A stretch of 64,000 nt of DNA, taken from positions 310,001-374,000 of the forward strand of contig CAJQUN010000482.1 in assembly GCA_907163345.1 (NCBI GenBank). The letters are read 5' to 3'. The stretch comes from Haberlea rhodopensis. Lineage: Eukaryota; Streptophyta; Magnoliopsida; Lamiales; Gesneriaceae. The notes beneath the pieces were generated by a model. That model did not search any database, was not told where the DNA came from, and saw only the letters and a program-made list of their open reading frames with translations. Positions 22,133-34,500 of this stretch are shown here, piece after piece. Position 1 is the first letter of the stretch; each line of letters begins with the position of its first letter. Both the position numbers and the translations under genes were made by a program.

Positions 22133-23500
22133 GATAAGAACTTTCACCCAGGCTTTCTCGAACCCGTGCGGCACTTGACTAGTAACCCCGCATTGCTTAC
22201 GTGCTAATAACCTCTCGAGTTGGCTGCTAAAGTGCTAGAAAGATAAAGAACACAAAGAGAGCTAGATCTGCACAAGGAAGACCTGAAACTAGAGGACAAG
22301 CGGATGTTCAGCCTTTCCCCATATGCACCATACCTCCCACAGTAGTTTCTATGAATGAGAGAATGCTTTGAAGATTGTTTATTACTTGAATGTTTGATGA
22401 TTACAAATGAACTCCTAGCCCCCTATATATATATGCCCACCTCCTTAATGGGAAGTGGTGATCGATTTGATCTAACAGTGGAGAAAGATCTTGTAGGATC
22501 TTCTACACCTACATGCTTCTATAATGTTCTATGTATATCTCCACAAGATTTTAGAATACTATATATTACAAAAGAATATGTAAGTGAGGCCTCGAATCTT
22601 CCGGGGTGCTCTAAAGTGTTCTTCAAGTTTCCGGGAGCTTCCGGAACGTCCCAAAGCCTCCTGATGTGCCGAAATCCGCTAGAAAATTCCGGAGCATGAC
22701 ATTATGCCCACTTTGGGCAGACTCGGGTTCAAATTTCGTTTGGCGCACAAAAAATTGATTTAACACCTCCCCACTCATAAAAAATAACTACAAGCCCGAC
22801 TTAAGTTAAGCGGTGATGTGACAAGACAACAACAATAGGAAGGAGATGATAAGATGTAATAATAATTACATTTTAGATAAGATATGACAACCTAGCTATA
22901 ATATCATTGAAAAATCATATAATTTATAAAAAGTTAATTTTATAAATGAAGTAGTGATGAAAGTCCATTGATAAATAGTGTGATCAAAATAAATAAGGAC
23001 ATCATCAAATGGACAATATAAAGGTACAACCACCTTTTAAAAACAACTTCAATTTCTTGAAATTTTCTGTGGTTGATTTGTGGTTCCTTTGCATAAAGTG
23101 GACAAACATTCACATATTTAAGCAATTGATCAATTCTTTTTTATATAAATATAGAATGATATTGATATAAACTTAGCTCAAAATATTGTACCATAGTTAC
23201 GAAATTATATAAGTCGATTTTTCAGTTATTTGAGAAAACAAATTATTATTTATTAAATCAAATTTTCACGCAAATTATTTTCAAAATAAATTTATTTATT
23301 AAAGTATAATCTAATACACTCTATTTAAATTTAGAGAACATGAATATGATAAAATTTCACGATATTAATATACCAAAATTTACTTTTTTATATAATCATT
23401 GGTGAGATTATTATTCAAAAATTTAAAAATAAAAGATTAAAGTTAAATAAATTAAGAGATTAGAATATTTTGAAATAATATATATCAATTTTTTTGACAT
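22133..23500. other. AT-rich intergenic DNA, no gene recognised
   Basis: The first 600 bp (to about 22740) include a TATATATATAT stretch and several TTCCGG/GAAGC words that look like part of an old LTR or other repeat, but I cannot name it. The rest is AT-rich. A 114-codon open stretch at 22355-22699 resembles nothing I know and I do not call it. Confidence 0.5.
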
Positions 23501-24583
23501 AAAATGCTGGCTATATGACTCCTCCCACCTTTCTAGCCCTGACTGACACTCCTCCCACCTTCACAACATCCCACCAACGGATTGAAAAGAGTAACTCAGA
23601 AATATTGTCGTTTTTCGTTTGCGTTTAGTCAAAATCTTGGCACCAAACCACAATAGTCAGTATCGGTTTACTGGTCCTCTTTATGTAGTCCTTTTTTTGA
23701 TTTTGTATTTTTTCGAACCCACATTAGTTATCAAGTTGGATGAGAGTAACTGTTGGGTGGCGTAATTTTACAGGAAGCATTGTTTTTACACTGTTCCTTG
23801 CCGTAGGTGCTCTTTGTTTGATTGGTTGAGAAAACGAAAAAAGTTTTGAGTATTTTGGGAGTTTTAGAGGTGGGTCTTGGATTCTTATGGAGTTTGAGAA
23901 GTTTCTAACTTTAAATCGTATTATTTGATAAGTGTGGAAGTTCAATTGGAGTTTTTGTGGGAATTCTGTGCAAGCTTTATAATAATTGTATACAATATCA
24001 TGGAGTTGGAGCCCAAATCTTGTTTTCTCTTGTTTATTTATTTTTCCTGAATTTCTTGATTTTGAATTCAGAGTTTCTGATGTTTTTTAGGAATGAATGA
24101 GTGGATAATGTTTTTTAGCTTTTCTTTTTGTTCTTTTTGGGAATCCTAGTTTATTTGAAAAATAGATATATTTATTAGGAAAATGGTTCATTATGACTCA
24201 CTCACTTTTAATTTCACGTCTCTTCCTACTAGAATGGAATCTCTTGCATTTCTTTTCTTGTCCTGTTCTTCTTAATTCATATTTATTCTTCCAGTTTAAA
24301 CTCAAAAATCTTTATGTAGATCCTGCTGCCCAAACATATGAACTTATTTGTTGGGCTTGCGTATTTTTTTTGTTATGGTTCATACGTTTCAGGAAAATTG
24401 GGATTGTACCTGTTTACTTTTCCTGTTCATCTTGCAAAAACTCCATGCTTACAATTCCAAGTGCTGTAATTTATTTGAATATGTTGCGTACCAGATTTAT
24501 TAGTTGTTCTATCATGTTTGTGGGAATGGATTTTGCAGCAACATTAGCACATTTTAGCTACCATTTTTCGTCATTCCTACTTC
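23501..24583 (+). promoter_or_regulatory. Probable promoter and intron-bearing 5' UTR of the ABIL gene
   Basis: A pyrimidine-rich stretch (about 23518-23575, repeated CTCCCACCTT) and the following sequence are suitable for a plant core promoter and leader. The coding start at 24584 is preceded by a good splice acceptor (TTTTGCAG ending at 24538) behind a T-rich tract, so a 5' UTR intron is likely. Its donor and the transcription start cannot be fixed by eye. The open frame at 24193-24627 falls in this intron and is not considered coding. Confidence 0.4.
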
Positions 24584-27042
24584 ATGGCGACAATTACTGC
24601 AGCTGCTTCAATGCGCAGTCCTCTTGAATCATGCAACTACAATGATTTCTCCATGCAGCAAAGCATGATCTTCTCTGATAGTTTAAAGGTTATTAATTGT
24701 TTCATTTAGTTATCTTTAATGTTCTGCTAGATTGTGGTCCTTGTGCAGCATTAATGCTGTACAAAATTAATCCTATCTCTATATCCGTGTGAGTATTGAG
24801 GTGGTAGCTTGAGGAGTAAATGGTGAAAATGAAGTTTGTCATTCTACAAGACAAGTATTTCAAAATATTTAGTGAATGTGGGGAATGGATTATTATGAAA
24901 TTGCATCAAGAGACCAGAGACAAGTTATGTTTCTGCAACATATAGGGTCTTAATTTTACAGTTTAAAATCTTAACTGAGTTTCATTAAGTCAATATGATT
25001 AGCCTACCCAAATCATTGGGTTTAAATGCTTAGTTGTTGTTCACTAAGTCAATATAATTTCTTTTTTTTTTTTCTTTAGGACTTGAAGAATCTTAGCAAA
25101 GAACTATACTCGGCAGCTGAATACTTTGAGTTGTCTTATATGGATGACAACCAAAAGGAAATGTGAGTCTTTATCGATTATTGTAGAAGCTCCGACTGCC
25201 TCATTTTTATTAGTTTGCCCCAAAACATTCTTTTCTCAAAGTATTATCCTCCTGAAATGTTTATGATCACTTAGAGTGGCGAATACATTGAAAGATTATG
25301 TCGTTGATGCAATTGTCAATACGGTGGACCATTTGGGTCATGCTGCCTATAAGGTCAATGATCTGCTGTATGAAAAGGTCGACGAAGTTTCGGGAAACGA
25401 ATTCCATATATCTTGCATTGAACAGGTAATCTTGCTAGTCCTATGTTCCCAGTATCTTTTCCTGAACGTAGTCGAGTAAGTTAGAATAATAGCCATTAAC
25501 CAAAATATTTATTTTATTCATTTAGTAGTCCATAGATATATCTCTGTGAATTCGCTTGCTGCAATAGAAGATATCGATGAGGCACCTCGTGATGTGTTAA
25601 TTCTAACCAAAGATGTTCAAAAACTTAAATTTACGCAGCCTTTGGATATTTGTATTGATTCTTGATTGTTCCTGTGTGGTGTTTTAGAGATTGCGGAGGT
25701 GCCAATATTGTATCGATCTTGAAGGTCTGTCGCAGCAGTCACTGACGATCAAGACTCCAAAGTATCACAATCGATATATTTTACCAGGTCTATACATTCA
25801 TGTATAATGCTATTATAAATTATTGTATTATAATTTTAGTTTTGAATTTCAATTATATATATATATATATTTGTGCATATAATTTTAAATATTATCGGTA
25901 TAGTGGGCGAGACAGTGGACGGAGCCATTCGAGCTAACTCAAAAGACCAAGGATGCAGCCTAAATGTTGGAGATGACTGGCATCAATATAGGAATGGTAG
26001 TGTGCCTAATGGCTTTGGTTTCGTGTTAGTGTCGATGCATTTCTATTTTAATCACTATTTTTACGAGAAAATCACCTTGCAGCTGTTCGAGCTACAACCA
26101 AAGAAACGCCTCCATCAATGGTCAGGTGAGTTTTATGCCACCGAATTGTCTCTAATCAAATTCTATGTTTTGGAGCTACTAAACAATGAAACTTGTGTTA
26201 TCGCATGTTGCAGCAAAGGGCGCTCCCCATCACCTTCTCCAAAATTTTCCCACCATCCCAGAAACTCATCATTCTCTAACAACATGCCAAATAAAAATTT
26301 GGGTAACAAAGGAACATCTCTTTTTTCATTTTTTCATAAGTTAAAATGTTACATGATGATTATATGTTTGTTCGATGATATCAGAAAAAGTAACAGCATC
26401 GCCTCGCCGGTTTCCTCTCGTACGTCCCAAGTCCCACTCGAGTAATCCCACATCTCCGAAATGTTCGCGTCCAAGCACCCCAAATCGTAGTCAGCCAGCT
26501 GCCCTGACCCCTTCTTTCGAAAGGCAAATGGTAGTGCTAGATCCTTCTATCAACTAGATTATAGACTGCTAATAGTAATAATGTTAATCACCAGCGGATG
26601 AGCACCTGTATTAATGTATAAAGTTATTGTTAAACTCTCTCCAATGAGCACATACTTTTGAAAAGAAAATCCCCGGTACGCGACCCTTTTATATACATTC
26701 CAGCAATATACCGAGTATTTCTTGGATACTAACTCCCTGCATATGTTCCTTGATCTCCTATTTACGCATAAGAGGCATGCTAAAGTTAAACTATTGTTTG
26801 TTCACTTCTTATTGGCTCCAACTTTAAAAAAACAAAAAGGGTTCTAACACTCTGTTGGTTGAACATGACAGTCTATATCTGAACCTCGGAAATCAGTTGC
26901 GATGCATTTACCTGTCGGGAACAGAAGCCCCGAAGAAACTGAACTACTTCATAGCAAGAGTATACGGCTTCTCAAAGCATTGCTTAGTCGAAGCAAGCCG
27001 AAGAAAGACGAAATGTTATATACTTATTTGGATGAATATTGA
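24584..27042 (+). CDS. ABIL: ABI-like protein (ABIL2/ABIL3-type), SCAR/WAVE complex subunit
   Basis: Nine coding exons join into 326 residues: 24584-24688, 25080-25162, 25275-25425, 25688-25787, 25904-25996, 26083-26125, 26214-26302, 26385-26530, 26872-27042. Every junction has GT and AG and keeps the frame. The N-terminal half is the conserved ABI domain (QQSMIFSDSLKDLKNL, LYSAAEYFELSY, NTVDHLG, YKVNDLL, VDEVSG, GLSQQSL, TPKYHNRYILP, DDWHQYRN). A Ser/Pro-rich low-complexity region follows. The last exon ends with the family's C-terminal LLKALLSRSKPKK and MLYTYLDEY. ABIL proteins are subunits of the plant SCAR/WAVE complex, which activates ARP2/3 and branched actin in the cytosol. Full length, no lesion seen. 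The exon 8 donor (ATG then GTAGTG) is the least certain site; reading through it would end at SIN with a stop at 26558. Confidence 0.9.
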
Positions 27043-27821
27043 TGCAATGCAAGTATGAGCTGTATAGGTGAAAATATGCAGGAAAGCCATTTACACTTAA
27101 CTTTCAATTTATTTCTTTGTTTTATTGAGTTAATCATTGAAAGAGCTCATTTTGTTTTCTTGTGTAGGTTCAGTATCACATCTTGTTTTTGAATAATTTT
27201 GGTGCAACTGTAACTGTGAATTATTTGGAACATATTGGTTGAATATTAATGCAAACTCAGCAGTTATGAACCAAGAAATCCCATTTAGATTAAGAACATA
27301 TTATACCAAATGTGTCCCATTGCTGGGAGGCCTACCGTTCGGTCGGTGGTAAAACTACAGTTTTTACAAATATATTTTTAGATAATTTGATGTCAGTTAA
27401 GGCCTTTAGATTTATATTAAAGATGCAACCAAGGGATTACATACGTTTTCATATATGGGGCCCATAATTTTTCTACTGATCTCATATGTGAAATGTATAT
27501 GATATCTCGGATATATTCTTAGGACATTATTCTAAAGGTAACATTGAATAAATCATACATTATCATGGTTTTTGGACTTCCACTGTTTTTGGACTTCCAC
27601 TGAATAAAAAATGGAAAATTTTAAGCTGGTTCGAGATGGTGAACAAAACTTCGAAATAGTCACCCAAAAAAAACAAGAAATTGCTTAGGTCCATTTTATA
27701 TTGAAATTACAAAAATAGCCAAGCAATTCAACAAACGTTTCATCCCTAAAAAATCTTCACAATGTGTTCCCAAATCCGTTTTTACAATGTGAGCTTTAAT
27801 AAACTGTAAGGAATAAGGAAA
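27043..27821 (+). other. ABIL 3' UTR and intergenic DNA
   Basis: The 3' UTR probably ends within the first 200-250 bp, which are T-rich with several AATAAA-like words. I see no gene in the remainder. Confidence 0.45.
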
Positions 27822-27944
27822 ATGGCTCCCAAATCGAAGACAAAACAACGCTCAAAAGCTGTTGCGACCATTACGAAGAAGAAAACACCATCGACGAAAT
27901 CTAGTAAGCATTTCAATAGGGTTAGTATTTTTCGATTTTCATGA
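27822..27944 (+). CDS. Short Lys/Ser-rich frame, possible first exon of a lost gene
   Basis: Opens MAPKSKTKQRSKAVATIT and runs 40 codons to a stop. A plausible donor (AGG then GTTAGT, after 27920) sits behind SKHFNR, giving a basic N-terminus of 33 residues such as starts many nuclear proteins. GYP3 begins 435 bp downstream, so any further exons could lie beyond the repeat nest or be lost. I do not recognise the protein. It may be chance: short length and no homologue known to me. Confidence 0.25.
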   Translation: MAPKSKTKQRSKAVATITKKKTPSTKSSKHFNRVSIFRFS

Positions 27945-28373
27945 GTTTTGAAGATGATGACTTGCATATTGTTGAAGTGTGGTGCAAAATATTTATGTTT
28001 TGTTTGTCTTTTCTGCTGGTGTAACACATTATTGAGGTTTGGAAGTGATGCACATATCTGTCAAGTGCACCGCTCATCTGCTCGTGCACGTCGTTTTATG
28101 TATGGAAGGTGCACCGGTGCATGTTACACAGAGCTTCCGGTGAACGCAGTTATGTTATTATCCCCTAGCCGCTGCCGTCATCGCATTGAATCGGGGAATC
28201 AAAAGCAATCTTCTTCTTCTACTTTTCTGATTGTGTTGGTTTGGTTATATATTTCTTATGAATCGTCTAATTTCATTTTGTTGTAATGACTATGTTTGAA
28301 GAGTTAGAATGTAAACCCAAAATTACAGTCCATTTGATATGTTCGATAAATTGTTTGAATGAAAATTCTGAAA

Positions 28374-28378
28374 TTTGT
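28374..28378. repeat. Target-site duplication TTTGT, left copy (GYP3)
   Basis: TTTGT precedes the TGTGGGGTCC LTR start and recurs at 49256-49260 after the TTACA end of the right LTR. Confidence 0.88.
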
Positions 28379-28863
28379 TGTGGGGTCCTCGTTACTTAAT
28401 CCATTATGTATCAGTTCATTATATATATGTGAGTAAGAATTAAGTAAAACATACACTGAAAAGTTTACTCATGTAGGTTGTTACAATACTTACACAAATC
28501 CTGTCATAATATACATCATATGTACAGTAAAACAACCTAGACTAGTACAACTCCTATGCAGTGGTTCAACTCGCAGCGAATAGACTCAAAATCCCATCTA
28601 CCCACGTCTATGAGTCCCTACAGAAACAATCACACAACATGAGTATAGATATACAACCATCCCAGTGCGATATCAACGCAAACATAAACGATAAAGCACT
28701 ATAAAAATCAAATGTGATTGTCATGTATCATGCATCATCAAATGCAAATATGTCATGACATGTCTCATTCACCATCCTGTTATAACCAGACCAATATGAT
28801 ATGCCTATCTCAGCTCAATATGTCAGTGGAACCTCCTCACATCTTCATACTAGCAGCACATAT
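28379..28863 (-). repeat. GYP3 3' LTR, outer part
   Basis: Matches 45837-47765 of the right LTR after removal of SOLO2. It is interrupted at 28864 by SOLO1 and continues at 39566. Confidence 0.9.
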
Positions 28864-29375
28864 TGTAAGGACCCTAGTTCCTTAAGTGCGGATTAAGGCG
28901 TAAATAAAAATTTCCATGCATAAACAGAGTATAAAGGTTGTGTTGATGCCATGAGCTATTAAATTACAGTGCCAAAATAAAGTTCCAAAAGGGATTAGTT
29001 ACATTCCCAACCAATGGATACTAATCCTATAGCTTTACACTACTCCTAGAGTAGATACTATGCAAAAGAATAAGCCTGCTACCAAGAGCACTCCTCACTA
29101 GCTCATCGCATCAACCCGCCTTAGCCCCTTCCGCCCAAAAGTACCTACATGAACAACCCCAAAACCATGAGCATGTATATAAATCATATCCACAATAATA
29201 TGATCATAATTCAATGCATAAACCGTAAATGCAATTCACTTCCTGTATTTAACACATTTAAAAGCTCCATTGGTTGTCCCTGTATCACAATAATAATCAA
29301 AGGATTATAATGCCAATATGCATGTCATGACATGTATCCATTCCGTGTATGCCAATGGCCAATTTCCAGTCTTAT

Positions 29376-29590
29376 TATATCAGTGGCATAATACCCCTCG
29401 AGTTAACATGACAGCGGAAATACCCCTCGCTTAGACAATACCAGCGGCACTAATATCCCTCGCTATAAATATGACAGCGGTCGTGTTCTTCGCTTCATAT
29501 TAGCGGCAAATATTCTCTCATCGCTACGGTATGACAGCGGCAAGTATTCACATCGCTACGCCACTGGCGGCAAGTATTCTCCATCACTGG
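29376..29590. repeat. CGCT/AGCG hairpin repeats in SOLO1
   Basis: About six units of CCCTCGCT, a 6-12 base loop, then AGCGGCAA or similar (for example TCGCTATAAATATGACAGCG and TCGCTTCATATTAGCGGC). Loops differ, arms stay complementary. Confidence 0.7.
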
Positions 29591-29979
29591 AATATAAATC
29601 CCGACTCATAATCATATGCAACAATGCATCCAATATACACATGCAACCAAAATGCATGACCAAACCATGTATGCAATCCATCATGCATAAACAAGACCCC
29701 ATATGCAACCACAATGCATAATCAATTCCATGTGTGCAACCGTAATGCATAACCAATTCAAAGCGTAATAAATATGTTTTACCGTCCGATGCCCGTACGT
29801 CTCACTACGTACCTTAGTTCCAAAAGTGGAGATATCGTGGAACTTTATCTCCTTTGATGTGTGGCTACCTGGGATGGTTCTACACAATCACATGAATCCA
29901 TATTAGAAGCCAATAAATGAACCATTACCAAAAACATCATCATTTAGAACAAAATCCCAAAACCCACATTTTATGCCTT

Positions 29980-30181
29980 GCGATCGATCGGTCCCTAAGC
30001 CCCGATCGATCGCTAAGTGAAGAAAAATAGGCATTCAAGTACTGCCTCCACCGATCGATCGATCGGGACATCACACCGATCGATCGGAACAAAATTACCG
30101 ATCGATCGGTAAGCTCATCTCACGCCTTGCTCAGGCTCTGCCCTGCTCGATCGATCGGACCCATTTTTCGATCGATCGAGC
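29980..30181. repeat. GATCGATC-type palindrome array, SOLO1
   Basis: Seven units with the core CGATCGATCG, including one extended CCGATCGATCGATCGG (about 30051-30066). Outer base pairs vary (G/G, C/C, C/G, T/G, T/A). Confidence 0.9.
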
Positions 30182-30303
30182 AGCCCTGTTCCTGCGAGAA
30201 ACTTCCAAGTATGAGCTTCCAACAACACCTTAACTCACATATATCAAAGATCAACCACCCAACACATTATTAAACCCCAAAACATCATGTAAGACCACCT
30301 TAT

Positions 30304-31536
30304 TGTAAGTAATCCTTAGAGCATACATCGCAGCGGAATAAAATTATTTGGATTACTAGAACAATGGATCTATACATAGGTTACAGTTCGGATAAAGGTT
30401 TACAAAATTCTCACCCTTGTAGCGTGTTTGAGCAGATTCCACAGAGCAGCACGTCCAACGAACTCCGAGTCACAAGCAACACCTCCAAGGTCTTGCCTCT
30501 ACGGTATCCACACGATCAAATCGAAATGGGACGTTCAAGAACAAGTTGCTAGACTTATTCTTGAACCAAAACCAAAATCACGGTTCAAAACCGATCAATG
30601 GCAACCAATCACCAACCAATTTCTCACGGCGGCGGCGGCAAGGAAGTTGGCGGCCGAGAGTGAGCTTGGAGGCTAGGTTTAGGTTTTATCAATTGTGATA
30701 TCAAGTAATGATATGAAAGAATGATTAACAATTAATCAAAACCTTGTATTTATATTATAAGGCTTTTAATTAAGGTTCAAGACTTTCTTAAAGTCTTATG
30801 GGCCCAAACCCATGATTTAATTAAAAACTTTTAATCACTTAATTAAGACTCTTCTTAATTAATTAATTCATCCAATGAATTTAATTTCCCTTCTCGATTT
30901 AATCTTTTGTGCGACCCGATAGGTTCTTGTAATGTTGGCAGTGACATAAAATCTCATTTTACGTTACAAGCAAAGAGCGGTGTCTAGCAACACATCAAGG
31001 CTACCCAAATTACAAGAATGTCAACATACCTCGATCAGTCAACATCCCTCTACATAATTCGTAGTGTATCCAATAGTCGCCTTTATAGATTACCCTGTTA
31101 CGGGTAACGTTTGACGATATCAAGATACATAACTCCTTATGTTGGGATCTCTGATGATCACAAGTCGTAAGGAATACATACATTATTATCACTATGAGAA
31201 TTGCATATGACGATCATATAACTATCCATGTTGCATCCAGTACATCGTTCTCTAACATGTACCCATGTGTTGATTTGATATCTCATATCAATGAACAATT
31301 CATCAATCAACACATACTAGTCTCTACGTATTATCATTATCCCTATTCATGATAATACTTGACTAGGGACATCTTTAAGAATAATACAATATTATTCTAA
31401 GGACATTAACATATATATTAATTCACATTGCACAGTTAAAAGAATAATATATAATAATGAATTGACATTCAAGAAATCATAAACATTGTATGTCAAAACA
31501 ATCATCTAATGATTTGTCTTAGGGCATATCCCAACA
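30304..31536 (-). repeat. COP2 3' LTR (internally deleted)
   Basis: 1,233 bp against 1,510 bp for the right LTR. It lacks a block corresponding to about 38110-38375 and a short segment near 31237. Ends CCCAACA and TGTAAGTAATCC match the other LTR. Confidence 0.92.
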
Positions 31537-31549
31537 AATCTCCCACTTG
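31537..31549 (-). promoter_or_regulatory. COP2 polypurine tract
   Basis: Minus-strand AAGTGGGAGATT directly next to the TGTTGGG LTR start. Confidence 0.8.
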
Positions 31550-31551
31550 CA

Positions 31552-34500
31552 CTAAGACCACTCAGACATATACCTAATGCCTAGAGATCTAGTATGACGA
31601 TCATGCTTCTGCTGTGACAGTGGCTTCGTCAATGGGTCAGATATATTATCATCTGTTGGTACTTTGCATATTTTAACATCTCCCCTTTCAACGATTTCTC
31701 GAATGAAATGGAAACGCCTAAGTATGTGCTTGGATCTTTGGTGAGATCTTGGTTCCTTAGCCAATGCGATCGCTCCATTGTTGTCACAATAGAGTTCTAT
31801 CGGATCTTTAATGCTAGGCACCACTCCAAGTTCAGAAATGAACTTCCTCATCCAAACAGCTTCCTTTGCTGCATCCGAGACAGCAATATACTCAGCTTCC
31901 GTTGTAGAATCGGCTACTGTTTCTTGCTGTGAACTCTTCCAGCTCACAACACCTCCATTTAGGCAATACACATATCCAGATTGCGATCGAAAATCATCTT
32001 TGTCAGTTTGGAAGCTTGCATCAGCGTAACCCATTACATTGAGCTCTTCCTCACCTCCATAAATCAAGAATGTATCCTTAGTCCTTCTCAAGTACTTCAG
32101 GATGTTCTTGACAGCAATCCAGTGACCTTCACCTGGATCAACTTGATATCTGCTCGTCATGCTCAAAGCATACGATACATCGGGACGAGTACATATCATG
32201 GCATACATGATAGATCCAATAGCTAACGCATATGGAATCTTACTCATGCGTTGTCTCTCATCTGGTGTTGAAGGACACTGTTCCTTCGAGAGATAAATAC
32301 CATGTGTCATAGGCACGAATCCTTTCTTTGATTCTTGCATGCTAAACCTTTTAAGCACTTTGTCTATGTATGTACTTTGACTCAGACCAAGAAGCCTTCT
32401 TGATCTATTTCTATAGATCTTGATTCCTAATACATAGGTGGCTTCTCCCAAGTCTTTCATCGAAAAGCAGTTCCCTAGCCAAATCTTTATAGATTGTAAG
32501 GCAGGGATATCATTTCCAATGAGAAGTATGTCATCTATATACAACACTAGGAAAATGATTACGCTCCCACTGACCTTCTTGTAGACACAAGGTTCATCTT
32601 CGTTTTTGATAAAACCAAACTCTTTGATTGCATCATCAAAACAAAGATTCCAACTCCGAGAAGCTTGCTTCAATCCATAAATGGATCGTTGTAGCTTGCA
32701 TATCTTTCCAGCATCCTTTGGATCGACAAAACCCTCGGGCTGTGTCATGTACACATCCTCGAGCAGATTTCCATTAAGGAAAGCTGTTTTGACATCCATC
32801 TGCCAGATTTCATAATCATGAAATGCAGCTATTGCAAGTAAGATCCTTATGGATTTAACCATGGCCACTGGTGAAAAGGTTTCATCATAGTCAATACCAT
32901 GAATTTGTTTGAATCCTTTTGCAACCAGGCGACCTTTATAGGTTTGTACATTACCATCCATATCGGTCATTTTCTTGAAAATCCATTTGCACCCTATGGG
33001 TCGTACCCCTTCAGGTGGATCAACCAAAGTCCATACTTGGTTTGCATACATGGATTCCATCTCAGATTTCCTGGCCTCTTGCCATTTCTCAGAATCAGTG
33101 CCCATTATAGCTTGTTGATAAGATGACGGCTCATCCTCATCAATAAGTAGTAAGTCACCTTGTTGATTCACAAGAAATCCATATCTCTGTGGCTCCCGGT
33201 GTTCTCTTACAGACCTACGCTGGGCATGTGTCTCTTGAGCAGGTGCTTCTTCCACAACAGCTTGCGGTGCCTGCTCTGTTTCCATCTCAATCTCAGGTTC
33301 AGTGTTTTCTTGTGGTTGAACTTCACTAAGTTCTATTTTTCTCCCACTGGTTTTTCTAGAAATAAATTCTCTTTCAAGAAATACACCAGTCCGAGCAACA
33401 ACTACTTTGTTCTCGGTGGGATAATAGAAATAGTATCCTTTCGTTTCCTTAGGATACCCCACAAATAAACACTTATCAGATTTGGGTCCAAGTTTGTTAG
33501 TGGCGTGACGTCTAACGAAAGCCTCACAACCCCAAATCTTAATAAAAGACATACTAGGACGCTTCCCAGTCCATATCTCATATGGTGTCTTTTCCACTGA
33601 TTTAGATGGAACACGGTTCAGTAAGAAAATCGTTGTTTCTAGAGCGTGTCCCCAAAACGATATCGGAAGATCTGCATGACTCATCATTGATCTAACCATG
33701 TCTAACAAGGTTCGATTTCTCCTCTCGGATACACCATTCCATTGTGGAGTATACGGAGGAGTGAGTTGTGGGACTATCCCATACTCCTTTAGATAGTCAT
33801 GAAACTCTTGGCTTAAGTATTCACCTCCTCGATCTGATCGAAGGATTTTGATACTTTTGCCAAGTTGGTTTTGTACTTCATTCTTGAAATCTTTGAACTT
33901 TTCAAAGGTTTCATGCTTATGCTTCATTAGGTACACATACCCATATCTACTGAGGTCATCAGTAAATGTAACGAAGTATTGAAAACCACCTCTAGCTTGT
34001 GTACTTATTGGTCCACATACATCACTATGTATTAGTCCCAATAAAACATTTGCCCTTTCATCATGTCCCTTGAAAGGGGCTTTAGTCATCTTGCCCATTA
34101 AACAAGATTCGCATGTTTCATATGATTCAAAATCAAATGAATCTAATACTCCATCCTTATGAAGTTTAGATATGCGGTTATCGTTTATGTGGCCCAAGCG
34201 ACAGTGCCAGAGATAAGTCGGATTACAATCATTATTTTTAATCCTTTTAGTATTTATGTTATAGATAGGCATATCAAGATTTAATACATAAAGACCATTC
34301 ACCACTTGTGCACTAGCATAAAACATATCATTTAAATAAATAGAACAACAGTTGTCCTTTATTATAAATGAAAAACCATACTTGTCTAAACAAGAAATAG
34401 AAATTATGTTTTTAGTAATAGATGGCACAAAATAACAGTCTTTTAAAATCAATGATAAACCAGAAGGTAAAGCTAAACTATAATCTCCTATAGCTAATGC

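Noticed and set aside
22355..22699. 114-codon plus-strand frame after GYP2
   Set aside because: No recognisable domain; sequence looks like old repeat DNA with TTCCGG words.
24193..24627. 144-codon frame upstream of the ABIL exons
   Set aside because: Falls across the likely 5' UTR intron and overlaps the first exon in another frame; hydrophobic, T-rich translation without a family.
27948..28286. 112-codon plus-strand frame before GYP3
   Set aside because: Overlaps the end of the possible orphan exon in another frame and reads into T-rich sequence resembling a 3' UTR; no family recognised.
30364..30676. Short plus-strand frames in the COP2 LTR (also 37513-37761 and 13932-14250)
   Set aside because: They lie in LTRs on the strand opposite to transcription, and differ between copies without sign of coding constraint.
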